NCBI RefSeq assembly: GCF_000298195.1
Contig: NZ_BAHC01000011.1
Location: 1 to 40,897, forward strand
Direction of reading: 5' to 3'
DNA from: Gordonia rhizosphera NBRC 16068
GTDB taxonomy: Bacteria; Actinomycetota; Actinomycetes; Mycobacteriales; Mycobacteriaceae
Length of the DNA: 40,897 bases
Under the pieces are notes generated by a model, which was not told where the DNA came from, did not search any database, and saw only the letters and a list, made by a program, of their open reading frames with translations. The position numbers were made by a program, and so were the translations under genes. This document shows, piece after piece, positions 34,334 through 40,897 of this stretch (position 1 is the first letter of the stretch; each line of letters starts with the position of its first letter).

Positions 34334-35458
34334 TCAGCGGAGTTCGGCGACGACCGAACTGACCACGGCCCGCATGTCCCCGGACTGCTGATACACCGCC
34401 CGCTGCCGCTGGTAGCTGGCCCCTGCGGTGACGATGTTGCCGACCCGGGCGAGTTCGGTGACACAATTCAGGTCACGCGCGACCGGTTCGAGCCGGGTGA
34501 GGAGCTCGGCGAGATCCTCGGTGACCAGTCGCTCGCGACAGTCCGAGTCGAGAATGACGATCGCGTCCAACCCGTATCGCGCCGCGCGCCACTTGTTCTC
34601 CTGGACCAGCCAGGGAGCCATGTAGGGCAGCTCCTCCCCCGCCTCCAGCCGCCGGTCGAGATCGACGACGAGGCAGTGGATCAGGGCCACCAGCGCGGAC
34701 AGTTCGGTGAGATTGGTCATGCCGTCGCACACCCGCACCTCGATGGTGCCCAGATGCGGTGAGGGCCGGATGTCCCACCGGATCTCGTTGATGTGGTCGA
34801 TGATGCCGGTGGTCTTCTGGTCGGCGACGAACGCCTCGAACTCCGACCAGGCGGTGAACTGGAACGGCAGACCCGCGGTCGGCAACTGCTGGAACATCAT
34901 CGCGCGGTTGCTGGCGTAGCTGGTGTCCTGGCCGGCCCACATCGGCGACGATGCGGACAGCGCCAGCAGATGCGGGTAGTACTTCAGCAGCGAACTCAGG
35001 ATCGGCAGCACCTTGTCGCGGTGACTGATCCCGACATGCACGTGGACGCCCCAGATCAGCATCTGCCGACCCCACCACTGGGTCCGTTCGATCAGTTCGG
35101 CGTAGCGATGGCCCTCGGTGAGCAGCTGCGTCGACCACTGGGCGAAGGGATGGGTGCCCGCACCGTAGAGGTCGACCCCGAGTTCGTCGGTGAGGTCACG
35201 GACCGCGGCGATCGTCCCTGCGAGATCGGCCACCGCCTCGGGGGTGTCCCGGCAGATCCCGGTGACGAGCTCGACGGTGTTGCGCAGCAACTCCTTGTGG
35301 ATCTTCTCGCGACGCGACGGCACCCGTTCGGAAACCAGGGCGAACAGAGCGGCCGCCGAGTTCGACAGGTCCCCCGACTCCTTGTCGGTCAGCGCGAACT
35401 CCCACTCCACCCCCAGCGACGGGGTCGGAGAGCCGTCGAACTCGATCGGCGTGATCAT
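34334..35458 (-). CDS. carboxylate-amine ligase (YbdK/GCS2-type glutamate--cysteine ligase)
   Basis: A 374-residue ATP-dependent ligase of the GCS2 family. Diagnostic stretches are LGVEWEFALTDKESGDLS (metal/ATP site at the N-terminus), KELLRNTVELVTG, QMLIWGVHVHVGIS, NRAMMFQQLPTAGLPFQF, EIRWDIRPSPHLGTIEVRVC and VQENKWRAARYGLDA. It is close in length and motifs to M. tuberculosis Rv0433 (376 residues) and in the same neighbourhood. YbdK-type enzymes show weak glutamate-cysteine ligase activity in vitro; the true substrate in mycolata, which use mycothiol, is unclear. The ATG at 35458 is used; a GTG two codons earlier is possible. Confidence 0.92.
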   Translation of the reverse strand: MITPIEFDGSPTPSLGVEWEFALTDKESGDLSNSAAALFALVSERVPSRREKIHKELLRNTVELVTGICRDTPEAVADLAGTIAAVRDLTDELGVDLYGAGTHPFAQWSTQLLTEGHRYAELIERTQWWGRQMLIWGVHVHVGISHRDKVLPILSSLLKYYPHLLALSASSPMWAGQDTSYASNRAMMFQQLPTAGLPFQFTAWSEFEAFVADQKTTGIIDHINEIRWDIRPSPHLGTIEVRVCDGMTNLTELSALVALIHCLVVDLDRRLEAGEELPYMAPWLVQENKWRAARYGLDAIVILDSDCRERLVTEDLAELLTRLEPVARDLNCVTELARVGNIVTAGASYQRQRAVYQQSGDMRAVVSSVVAELR

Positions 35459-35518
35459 GACCACGGATCACCGCAGCGCCATGTCATGCGCCGCCTCGAT
35501 GACCTCATCGACACCAGA

Positions 35519-35857
35519 TCACGGCTGGGCGGGTTCAGACACCGGCGCACTTTCGGTCGTCGACGCCGCAGCGCTCTCCGATGCCGACTCCGGAGTGCTC
35601 TCCATCGACGCCGAGGCGCTCTCGGCTGCCGTCTCCAAGTTGTGGTAGGCCTCGCCGACCTCTGGGAGCTCCGGCACCTGGTTGCCCGTGATCACCGACG
35701 GGGTCGTGCCGGGGACGTCGCTGGGCGGCTCGTTGGGGGTGCACGCAGCCAGCGCCGCACCGATGATGCCCGCCGCGGCGAGCACGGTCAGCGCGCGTCG
35801 AGCGGTCCGGCCTTTCGATCCGGTGGCGGTCGAGGCGTTGGTCGAACTGACGGTCAT
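35519..35857 (-). CDS. small lipoprotein with Ser/Ala/Glu-rich tail, hypothetical
   Basis: A 112-residue lipoprotein. AAGGAG lies just before the ATG at 35857. A basic N-terminus and hydrophobic core lead to the lipobox LAAC, then TPNEPPSDVPGTTPSV and a low-complexity tail of Ser, Ala and Glu. No domain recognised. It lies exactly where M. tuberculosis has the lipoprotein superoxide dismutase gene sodC, but none of the SOD metal-binding sequence is present, so it is a different or severely shortened protein. Same strand as the LytR_C gene, 67 bp downstream of it. Confidence 0.75.
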   Translation of the reverse strand: MTVSSTNASTATGSKGRTARRALTVLAAAGIIGAALAACTPNEPPSDVPGTTPSVITGNQVPELPEVGEAYHNLETAAESASASMESTPESASESAAASTTESAPVSEPAQP

Positions 35858-35924
35858 GTCACTCCTTGCGATCTGAACGGGCCGGTTGTTGTGGTGCAGA
35901 CTCGGGGCGCCTCGGCGCGGACGG

Positions 35925-36398
35925 TCATCGTGACACCACGATGACCGGGATGCCGGTGGAGCATCGGGTGAACGAGGACGGGCGGGGATCGACACTCGCG
36001 TCACCGCCGAGTGCCTCGGCCACCACCTCGGCCTGTGCCTTCTGGCCGTCGTCGTAGAAGATGGTGTTCTCGGTGATCGACGACGTGGACAGGTTGCCGG
36101 GGGTGGCGGTCTCGAATCCCTGCGCCTTCAGTTCGTCGGTGATGTCGCCCGCGAGCCCGGCGATCGTCCCGGCGTTGTAGACACACACCCGCGGTTTGTC
36201 GGCCGACGCCTTCGCCGACGTACTCGCCGGGGCGGTGGTCGCCACCTGCCGTTGGGCCTCCTCGAGGCCCTTCTCCGGGTTGTCCCCGGAGGTCGCCGCG
36301 GAATGCCAGCCGAGACCGACGAAGACGATGGCGACCGCCAACAACAACATGGCACCGGCCCGCAACGGCAGGCGGCTCGGTTCGCGATCAGGATTCAT
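35925..36398 (-). CDS. LytR_C domain membrane protein
   Basis: A 157-residue protein with one N-terminal membrane helix (about 14-33), an Ala/Ser/Thr-rich linker, and an outer LytR_C domain (about 70-157: VCVYNAGTIAGLAGDITDEL, NTIFYDDGQKAQAEVVAEAL, GIPVIVVS). The LytR_C domain is found at the C-terminus of LytR-CpsA-Psr cell-wall ligases and alone in small envelope proteins such as Rv0431, which has the same neighbours. The ATG at 36398 is used; a GTG just before it is possible. Probably cell-envelope associated; exact role unknown. Confidence 0.88.
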   Translation of the reverse strand: MNPDREPSRLPLRAGAMLLLAVAIVFVGLGWHSAATSGDNPEKGLEEAQRQVATTAPASTSAKASADKPRVCVYNAGTIAGLAGDITDELKAQGFETATPGNLSTSSITENTIFYDDGQKAQAEVVAEALGGDASVDPRPSSFTRCSTGIPVIVVSR

Positions 36399-36456
36399 CA
36401 CCGAGAACCTTAGCTCACGCCGGCCGATCGGCCGGTCGAGGTGGCCCCGCGGTCAC

Positions 36457-36834
36457 CTACGTGATCTCGAAGCCCAGACGCCGTGCCGCGCGCGCCTTCT
36501 GCCGGGACGCGCGGAGCCGGCGGAGACGCTTGACCAGCATCGGATCGGCGGCCAGCGCCTCGGGTCGATCGACGAGTGCGTTGAGCACCTGGTAGTAGCG
36601 CGTCGCGGACAGACCGAACAGTTCCTTGATCGCTTCTTCCTTGGCACCGGCGTACTTCCACCACTGCCGCTCGAACGCCAGGATGTCGCGCTCGCGACGG
36701 GACAGGCCATCGGGCCCGACCTCATGAGGGTCGGCGGCATTCGTGGTCGGGTCAGCAGCGGCGTCGGTACGTGTGGGGTCTGCGGGTGTGGGTTGATCGC
36801 CCTGTTTCGGGCTTCGCGCAGCTGCGCCGTCCAT
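36457..36834 (-). CDS. DUF3263 family protein
   Basis: A 125-residue cytoplasmic protein. A Pro/Ala/Asp-rich, likely disordered N-terminus (1-42) precedes the DUF3263 domain (about 43-122) with [19 protein letters not shown] and [18 protein letters not shown], a helical, possibly HTH-like region. GGAG lies 4-5 nt before the ATG at 36834. Conserved next to LytR_C and def genes in mycobacteria (Rv0430). Function unknown; a DNA-binding role is conceivable because the domain resembles sigma-region helices. Divergent from def across 220 bp. Confidence 0.9.
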   Translation of the reverse strand: MDGAAARSPKQGDQPTPADPTRTDAAADPTTNAADPHEVGPDGLSRRERDILAFERQWWKYAGAKEEAIKELFGLSATRYYQVLNALVDRPEALAADPMLVKRLRRLRASRQKARAARRLGFEIT

Positions 36835-36924
36835 CTCGCTCCCTCAAGATCGCCTCGTGCACATCACATCGCCGCCATGTTCGCCGACCAGGCCGGTCCG
36901 ATCAACCGGTGAACTCTCGGGCCG

Positions 36925-36946
36925 GATTCGTGTCGACGAACGAATC
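36925..36946. promoter_or_regulatory. interrupted palindrome in the DUF3263/def divergent region
   Basis: GATTCGT (36925-36931) and ACGAATC (36940-36946) form 7-bp inverted arms with an 8-nt spacer in the 220-bp gap between two divergent starts. It could be an operator; no regulator is known to me for this motif. The rest of the gap shows nothing I can name. Confidence 0.3.
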
Positions 36947-37054
36947 ACAGCAATGTGGTTCGGTGATCATCTAACCACGATCAGAGAGCCGCTTCGCGGT
37001 GTGACTCGCCATGACTCGCAGGCTCGCCCGACGTCGCTCGGTAATCTGTGGCGC

Positions 37055-37663
37055 ATGGCAATTCTCCCGATCTGCATCGTCGGCGAACCCGTCCTGCACC
37101 ATCCGACGGAACTCGTCGAACTCGATGCGCAGCGCCGCCCGGCGCCCGGTGTCGTGACGCTCCTCGACGACATGTACGAGACCATGGACGCGGCGCACGG
37201 GGTCGGGCTGGCCGCCAACCAGGTCGGGGTCGGCAGGCGATTGTTCGTCTACGACTGCCCCGACGGCGAGCGCTTCGAGGCCCGCCGGCGGCGTGGCGAG
37301 GTGATCAACCCGGTCCTGGAGACCTCCGAGATCCCGGAGACGATGCCCGACCCCGACGACAATGACGAGGGATGCCTGTCAGTTCCCGGAGAGCAGTTCC
37401 CGACCGGGCGCGCCGACTGGGCGCGGGTCACCGGGGTCGACCGCAACGGCGACGAGGTTGTCATCGAGGGTACCGGGTTCTTCGCCCGCATGCTGCAGCA
37501 CGAAGTGGGTCACCTCGACGGATTTCTCTACGTTGATGTGCTGATGGGCCGCAACGCCCGGGCCGCCAAGAAGGCGATCAAACGCAACGGCTGGGGAACC
37601 CCGGGACTGACGTGGACCCCCGGCGAGGTCACCGACCCGTTCGGTCACGACGACGACGACTGA
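37055..37663 (+). CDS. def: peptide deformylase
   Basis: A 202-residue metalloenzyme that removes the formyl group from new proteins. The three family motifs are present: [10 protein letters not shown] (49-58), EGCLSVPG (105-112, metal ligand Cys107) and QHEVGHLDG (148-156, His149 and His153 ligands, Glu150 catalytic). The start at 37055 gives the usual N-terminus ([14 protein letters not shown]). The C-terminal tail is acidic. An acetyltransferase gene follows after 5 nt. Essential in nearly all bacteria. Confidence 0.96.
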   Translation: MAILPICIVGEPVLHHPTELVELDAQRRPAPGVVTLLDDMYETMDAAHGVGLAANQVGVGRRLFVYDCPDGERFEARRRRGEVINPVLETSEIPETMPDPDDNDEGCLSVPGEQFPTGRADWARVTGVDRNGDEVVIEGTGFFARMLQHEVGHLDGFLYVDVLMGRNARAAKKAIKRNGWGTPGLTWTPGEVTDPFGHDDDD

Positions 37664-37668
37664 GCCCG

Positions 37669-38637
37669 GTGACCGACCGCCTGCCCTTCATCGGCGACCG
37701 CGTCGTCGTCCGCTACCGGCTCGGCGACCGGACACCCGCCGACTGGCGCGGTAACCCCACCGCGACGCTGTCGGACGTCACGGGCCTGCTCGTCGATGAC
37801 GGCGACCCGCTCGTGGTCGACCGCGACGGCACCCCCGAGTCGGTCCCGCGTACCGCGATCTCCTCTATTCGCATCCTGTCGCGGGTGACGGTGCGCAACT
37901 CGCAGATCCGCGCGCTGGAAGGCGCCGCCGCAGCCGCGTGGCCGGGGGTGGAGTCGACCACCGTCGCCGGTTGGCTGCTGCGCTCTGGCGGCGGATTCAC
38001 GCGGCGCGCCAACTCGGCGATCCCGCTGGAGTTCGGTGCGCGCGCCGACGATGCGACGTTCGGCGAGATCCGGGCCTGGTACCGCGAGCGCGGCCTGCCG
38101 CTGCTGGTGGCGCTGCCCGACCGGCTCGTGCCCGCCGGGCAGATCACGGGCCGGCCGGTGAGCGGCGAGATCGATGTCCTCGTCCGCGACGTCGACGGTT
38201 TTCCCGCGGCCCACGATCGGGCGGTCCGGTTGGCCACGACGCCGACACCTGCCTGGCTGCGCGCCTACCGCGGCCCCGAGGTCGACGTCGACACCGCGAC
38301 CGCGGTCGTGAGCGCGTCGCGGGGTCCGGTGACCTTCGCGGCCGTCGACGACGACACCGCCGAACTCGGCGGGCCCCGATCGATCGGCCGCGCGTCGGTG
38401 ACCGCGGCCGACGACGGCACCCGGTGGCTGGGTCTGACCGCGATCTGGACGCATCCGGCGCGGCGCCGCTCGGGTCTGGCGAGCGCCGTGCTGTCCACGC
38501 TGGTCGCCTGGGGGAGCGACGAGGGCGCCGAGCGCATCTACGTACAGGTCGAGGGCGACAACCGGGTCGCCGGGAACTGGTATCGCGCACTCGGTTTCGG
38601 GCTGCATCACACCGCCCGCTACCTCGAGGTCGGGTGA
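37669..38637 (+). CDS. GNAT-family N-acetyltransferase
   Basis: A 322-residue protein: an N-terminal SH3-like/RNA-binding-like region (about 1-75), a middle domain, and a C-terminal GNAT domain (about 230-322) with WLGLTAIWTHPARRRSGLAS (acetyl-CoA loop Q/RxxGxG/A variant) and RVAGNWYRALGFGLHHTARY. The GTG at 37669 lies 5 nt after the def stop. It is the counterpart of Rv0428c next to def and xthA. Acceptor unknown; a link to protein N-terminal processing is suggested by linkage to def but not shown. Confidence 0.88.
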   Translation: MTDRLPFIGDRVVVRYRLGDRTPADWRGNPTATLSDVTGLLVDDGDPLVVDRDGTPESVPRTAISSIRILSRVTVRNSQIRALEGAAAAAWPGVESTTVAGWLLRSGGGFTRRANSAIPLEFGARADDATFGEIRAWYRERGLPLLVALPDRLVPAGQITGRPVSGEIDVLVRDVDGFPAAHDRAVRLATTPTPAWLRAYRGPEVDVDTATAVVSASRGPVTFAAVDDDTAELGGPRSIGRASVTAADDGTRWLGLTAIWTHPARRRSGLASAVLSTLVAWGSDEGAERIYVQVEGDNRVAGNWYRALGFGLHHTARYLEVG

Positions 38638-38646
38638 GGTGATCGG

Positions 38647-39123
38647 ATGACGCACCCCACCGGACCCACCCGACGACCCACAAGACGACCCACCCGACGA
38701 CGAGGCCCGATCCTCTCCGCCCTCTCGGTGGTGGCGATTCTTACCGTCATCGCGATCGGCTGGTTCGTGGGCGGCGGTGCTGATGACGGCGCAGCATCGA
38801 CCACCTCATCGACCCCGACGACGACCACCGCGAAAGTGCCGGCCCGGGTGACGCGCACCCTGGCCCTGATCGACGCCGGCGAGTGGCCGGAGGCGGCGAA
38901 CGCACCCGGAACACAGGGCGGCAACGTCTTCCGTAACAACGAGGGCCTGCTCCCGGCGACGGACGCGGACGGCAAACGCATCTCCTATCAGGAGTGGGAC
39001 GTCAACCCGAAGGAGCCCGGGCAGAGCCGCGACGCCGAACGGATCGTCACCGGCAGCGACGGCACCGCCTGGTACACCGATGACCACTACCGATCCTTCG
39101 TGATGATCCGGGGGCCGAGTTGA
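38647..39123 (+). CDS. membrane-anchored barnase/RNase Sa-type ribonuclease
   Basis: A 158-residue guanyl-type RNase. An Arg/Pro-rich cytoplasmic start (RRPTRRPTRRRG), a single hydrophobic segment (about 21-42) and a Thr/Ser linker lead to a secreted-side catalytic domain (about 65-158). RNase Sa-type active-site residues can be assigned: Glu116 (YQEWDV), Arg128 and Arg132 (SRDAERIV), His147 (TDDHYRSF), with the Glu-His distance the same as in RNase Sa. GAGG precedes the ATG. The stop overlaps a barstar gene (TTGA). An outward RNase with a cytoplasmic inhibitor fits scavenging or contact/secreted antagonism with self-protection. Confidence 0.88.
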   Translation: MTHPTGPTRRPTRRPTRRRGPILSALSVVAILTVIAIGWFVGGGADDGAASTTSSTPTTTTAKVPARVTRTLALIDAGEWPEAANAPGTQGGNVFRNNEGLLPATDADGKRISYQEWDVNPKEPGQSRDAERIVTGSDGTAWYTDDHYRSFVMIRGPS

Positions 39124-39632
39124 CGAACACATCCGCGGGTGCACCGATGCCGATGTCGCGGTTCCTGTCCGCGGCGGGCGGTCACGGACGTGTCGTCGGG
39201 GTGTGGCCCGGCGACGACGCCCCGGCCCTGTCCGCCGGGGTCCGGTGGGTCGTCGTCGATGCGGCCGAGATGTCCACCATTGCGGCCCTGTTCGACGAGT
39301 TCTCCCGGGCCTGGGGGTTCCCCGGCCATTTCGGACGCAACAAGGACGCCTTCGACGACTGCATGCGCGATCTCGCCGGTGACGTCGCGGACGGACACGA
39401 ACCTTCCGCGTACGTCACCGTCATCGTCAACGCGGAGCACCTGCTGCGCGACGACCCGGACGAACTGCGGTGGTTCGCGTCGTCGCTCGGGTTCTACCGG
39501 GATCACTATCGCGACGTCGCCCGTCCGACGGCGACCTTTGCGGCGATCCTGGTGACCGCCCCCGACCTGGCCGAGGGCGTCGAGACGTGTTGGCGTCGTG
39601 CCGGTTCACCCGTCGCGATACTCGAGGCCTGA
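39120..39632 (+). CDS. barstar-family ribonuclease inhibitor
   Basis: A 170-residue inhibitor. The barstar core is at about 40-140: VRWVVVDAAEMSTIAALFDE, then FPGHFGRNKDAFDDCMRDL, the helix-loop that in barstar plugs the RNase active site. It is longer than classical barstar (about 90 residues), with an N-terminal extension and a C-terminal segment around CWRRAGSPVAIL. TTG start at 39120 inside the RNase stop codon, so inhibitor and enzyme are made together. No signal peptide, thus cytoplasmic, protecting against misrouted RNase. Confidence 0.9.
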   Translation: MTNTSAGAPMPMSRFLSAAGGHGRVVGVWPGDDAPALSAGVRWVVVDAAEMSTIAALFDEFSRAWGFPGHFGRNKDAFDDCMRDLAGDVADGHEPSAYVTVIVNAEHLLRDDPDELRWFASSLGFYRDHYRDVARPTATFAAILVTAPDLAEGVETCWRRAGSPVAILEA

Positions 39633-39633
39633 G

Positions 39634-40419
39634 ATGCGTATCGCCACCTGGAATGTGAACTCGATCCGCGCGCGCTCGGAGTTCGTGGTCGCGTGGATGG
39701 AACGCAACGAGATCGACGTGCTCGCCATGCAGGAGACAAAGTGCCGGGACGACGAGTTCCCGCTGATGAGTTTCCTGGCGTCGGGTTACGACGTCGCCCA
39801 TCTCGGTGACGGCGGCTTCAACGGCGTCGCGGTCGCGTCGCGGATCGGGCTCGAGGAGGTCGAATGCGGCTTCGAGGGGCAGCCTGCGTTCGGTGCCGGG
39901 GACGCGACGCCGCAGCGTGAGGCGCGGGCGATCTCCGCGGTCTGCGGCGGCGTGCGGGTGTGGAGCCTGTATGTGCCGAACGGTCGCTCTCTCGATGATC
40001 CGCACTACCGCTACAAACTGGCCTGGCTCGCGGCGCTGCGGGACATCGGTGCGCTGTGGCTCGCCCACGATCCGGGCGCGCAGATCGTGCTCGCCGGCGA
40101 CTGGAACGTGATCGGAACCGACGACGACGTCTGGGATGTCACGGAATTCGACCGGAGGACACACGTCTCCGAGGCCGAACGCGCCGCTCTGGGTGCGATC
40201 CGCGACGCCGGATTCCGCGACTCGGCGCTGCCGTACGCCGACGGCTACACCTTCTGGGATTACCAGCAGCTGCGATTCCCGCGCGACGAGGGGATGCGCA
40301 TCGACATGCTGATGTGCTCCCCCGCATTCGATGACCGCGTGCGCAATGCGTTCGTCGACCGGGAGGCACGTAAACCCAAGGGCGCCAGCGATCATGCACC
40401 CGTCGTGCTGGAGTTCTGA
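39634..40419 (+). CDS. xthA: exodeoxyribonuclease III
   Basis: A 261-residue AP endonuclease/3' exonuclease for base-excision repair. Motifs: ATWNVNSIRAR (Asn8), LAMQETKCRDDEFP (metal ligand Glu34), YVPNGRSLDDPHY, VLAGDWNV and the C-terminal GASDHAPVVLEF with the catalytic Asp-His. GAGG lies about 7 nt before the ATG at 39634, which follows the barstar stop by 1 nt, so xthA is probably co-transcribed with the RNase/barstar genes. Counterpart of Rv0427c. Confidence 0.95.
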   Translation: MRIATWNVNSIRARSEFVVAWMERNEIDVLAMQETKCRDDEFPLMSFLASGYDVAHLGDGGFNGVAVASRIGLEEVECGFEGQPAFGAGDATPQREARAISAVCGGVRVWSLYVPNGRSLDDPHYRYKLAWLAALRDIGALWLAHDPGAQIVLAGDWNVIGTDDDVWDVTEFDRRTHVSEAERAALGAIRDAGFRDSALPYADGYTFWDYQQLRFPRDEGMRIDMLMCSPAFDDRVRNAFVDREARKPKGASDHAPVVLEF

Positions 40420-40440
40420 CCGCCCGGACGAGACGGACCG

Positions 40441-40897
40441 TCAGTAGAGCAGCGGCCCGAGCCCGGCGGCCAACGTCCGGCACCGCGGGGCGAGCTCGGT
40501 GAGCACCTCGATCCGCGACGCGACACCGGTGAGCATCACCGCTCCCCGCACCCGACCTGTCACGTCGAACACCGGCACCGCGACGCTGGCCTGCTCGGCG
40601 ACGAGTTCACCGACGTCACAGGCGAGATCGGTACGGCGCACCTCGTCGATCTCGGCCGCGAGCGTGGCGAGGTCGACGACGGTGTACGCGGTGAGCGCCG
40701 GCAACGGCGGACGCACGATCTCCCGCCACTGCGACATCGACGCCAACAACAACTTGCCCGCCGACGACGCGTGCGGGCAGCGCATGAGCTCACGCTCGCC
40801 GTAGAAGGGGTGGTCGGGGTCGGCGTCGAGCAGCCGCACCGACGTCGGGCGGAAGTAGACGATGTGCACCCCGAACCGCACGCCCGCCCGGAAGTCC
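40441..40897 (-). CDS. IclR-family regulator, C-terminal part (cut by window edge)
   Basis: The frame stays open past the right edge; the part inside covers most of the IclR effector-binding domain: HASSAGKLLLASMSQWREIV (the characteristic xSxGKxxLA turn), TVVDLATLAAEIDEVRR, and SVAVPVFDVTGRVRGAVMLT ending LGPLLY. The N-terminal winged-helix part lies outside. Convergent with xthA, 21 bp apart. Targets unknown. Confidence 0.85.
   Translation of the reverse strand, partial: DFRAGVRFGVHIVYFRPTSVRLLDADPDHPFYGERELMRCPHASSAGKLLLASMSQWREIVRPPLPALTAYTVVDLATLAAEIDEVRRTDLACDVGELVAEQASVAVPVFDVTGRVRGAVMLTGVASRIEVLTELAPRCRTLAAGLGPLLY

Overview
This is high-GC actinobacterial DNA with GTG and TTG starts, ATGA/GTGA-type overlaps, LytR_C and DUF3263 proteins, a DUF222/HNH (13E12-type) gene and a gene order matching a mycobacterial chromosome block. 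The best guess is Gordonia or a close mycolic-acid relative in Mycobacteriales. This is inferred from gene content and order, not from a marker gene.

Left part (1-4093): a minus-strand run made of a secreted alpha/beta hydrolase, three consecutive AraC-family regulators related to each other, and the first codons of a second alpha/beta hydrolase cut by the window edge. Next (4094-10503) comes a plus-strand LytS/LytTR two-component system, then two DUF485-type small membrane proteins, each followed by a sodium:solute (acetate-type) symporter, closed by a strong intrinsic terminator. The layout suggests a sensor pair controlling short-chain carboxylate uptake.

Middle part (10523-19003): an amidase; a TetR/MFS efflux-type divergon with a near-ideal palindromic operator; a second TetR divergent from a two-gene acyl-CoA dehydrogenase operon with KstR2-like operator repeats; a frameshifted DUF350 gene; an SRPBCC protein; and a NagD-like HAD phosphatase.

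Right part (19072-40419): a block collinear with M. tuberculosis Rv0438c to Rv0427c as I recall it (moeA2, pssA/psd phosphatidylethanolamine pathway, CDC48-like ATPase, carboxylate-amine ligase, LytR_C protein, DUF3263 protein, peptide deformylase, GNAT, exonuclease III). Extra material sits inside it: a proline/glutamine-rich membrane protein, a lipoprotein, a complete Mrp (MnhA-G) Na+/H+ antiporter operon with A and B fused, a decayed ISL3-family transposase, a DUF222/HNH nuclease gene whose promoter carries an SOS-box match, and a membrane-tethered barnase-like RNase with its barstar inhibitor. The window ends in a partial IclR regulator.

Most promising for a second look: the RNase/barstar pair, the SOS-box DUF222 gene and its neighbourhood (ISL3 remnant upstream; an rRNA-leader-type boxA match plus a 17-bp-stem hairpin downstream), the AraC triplet, the paired operators, the DUF350 frameshift and the asymmetric AAA ATPase. 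No tRNA, rRNA or CRISPR array was seen.
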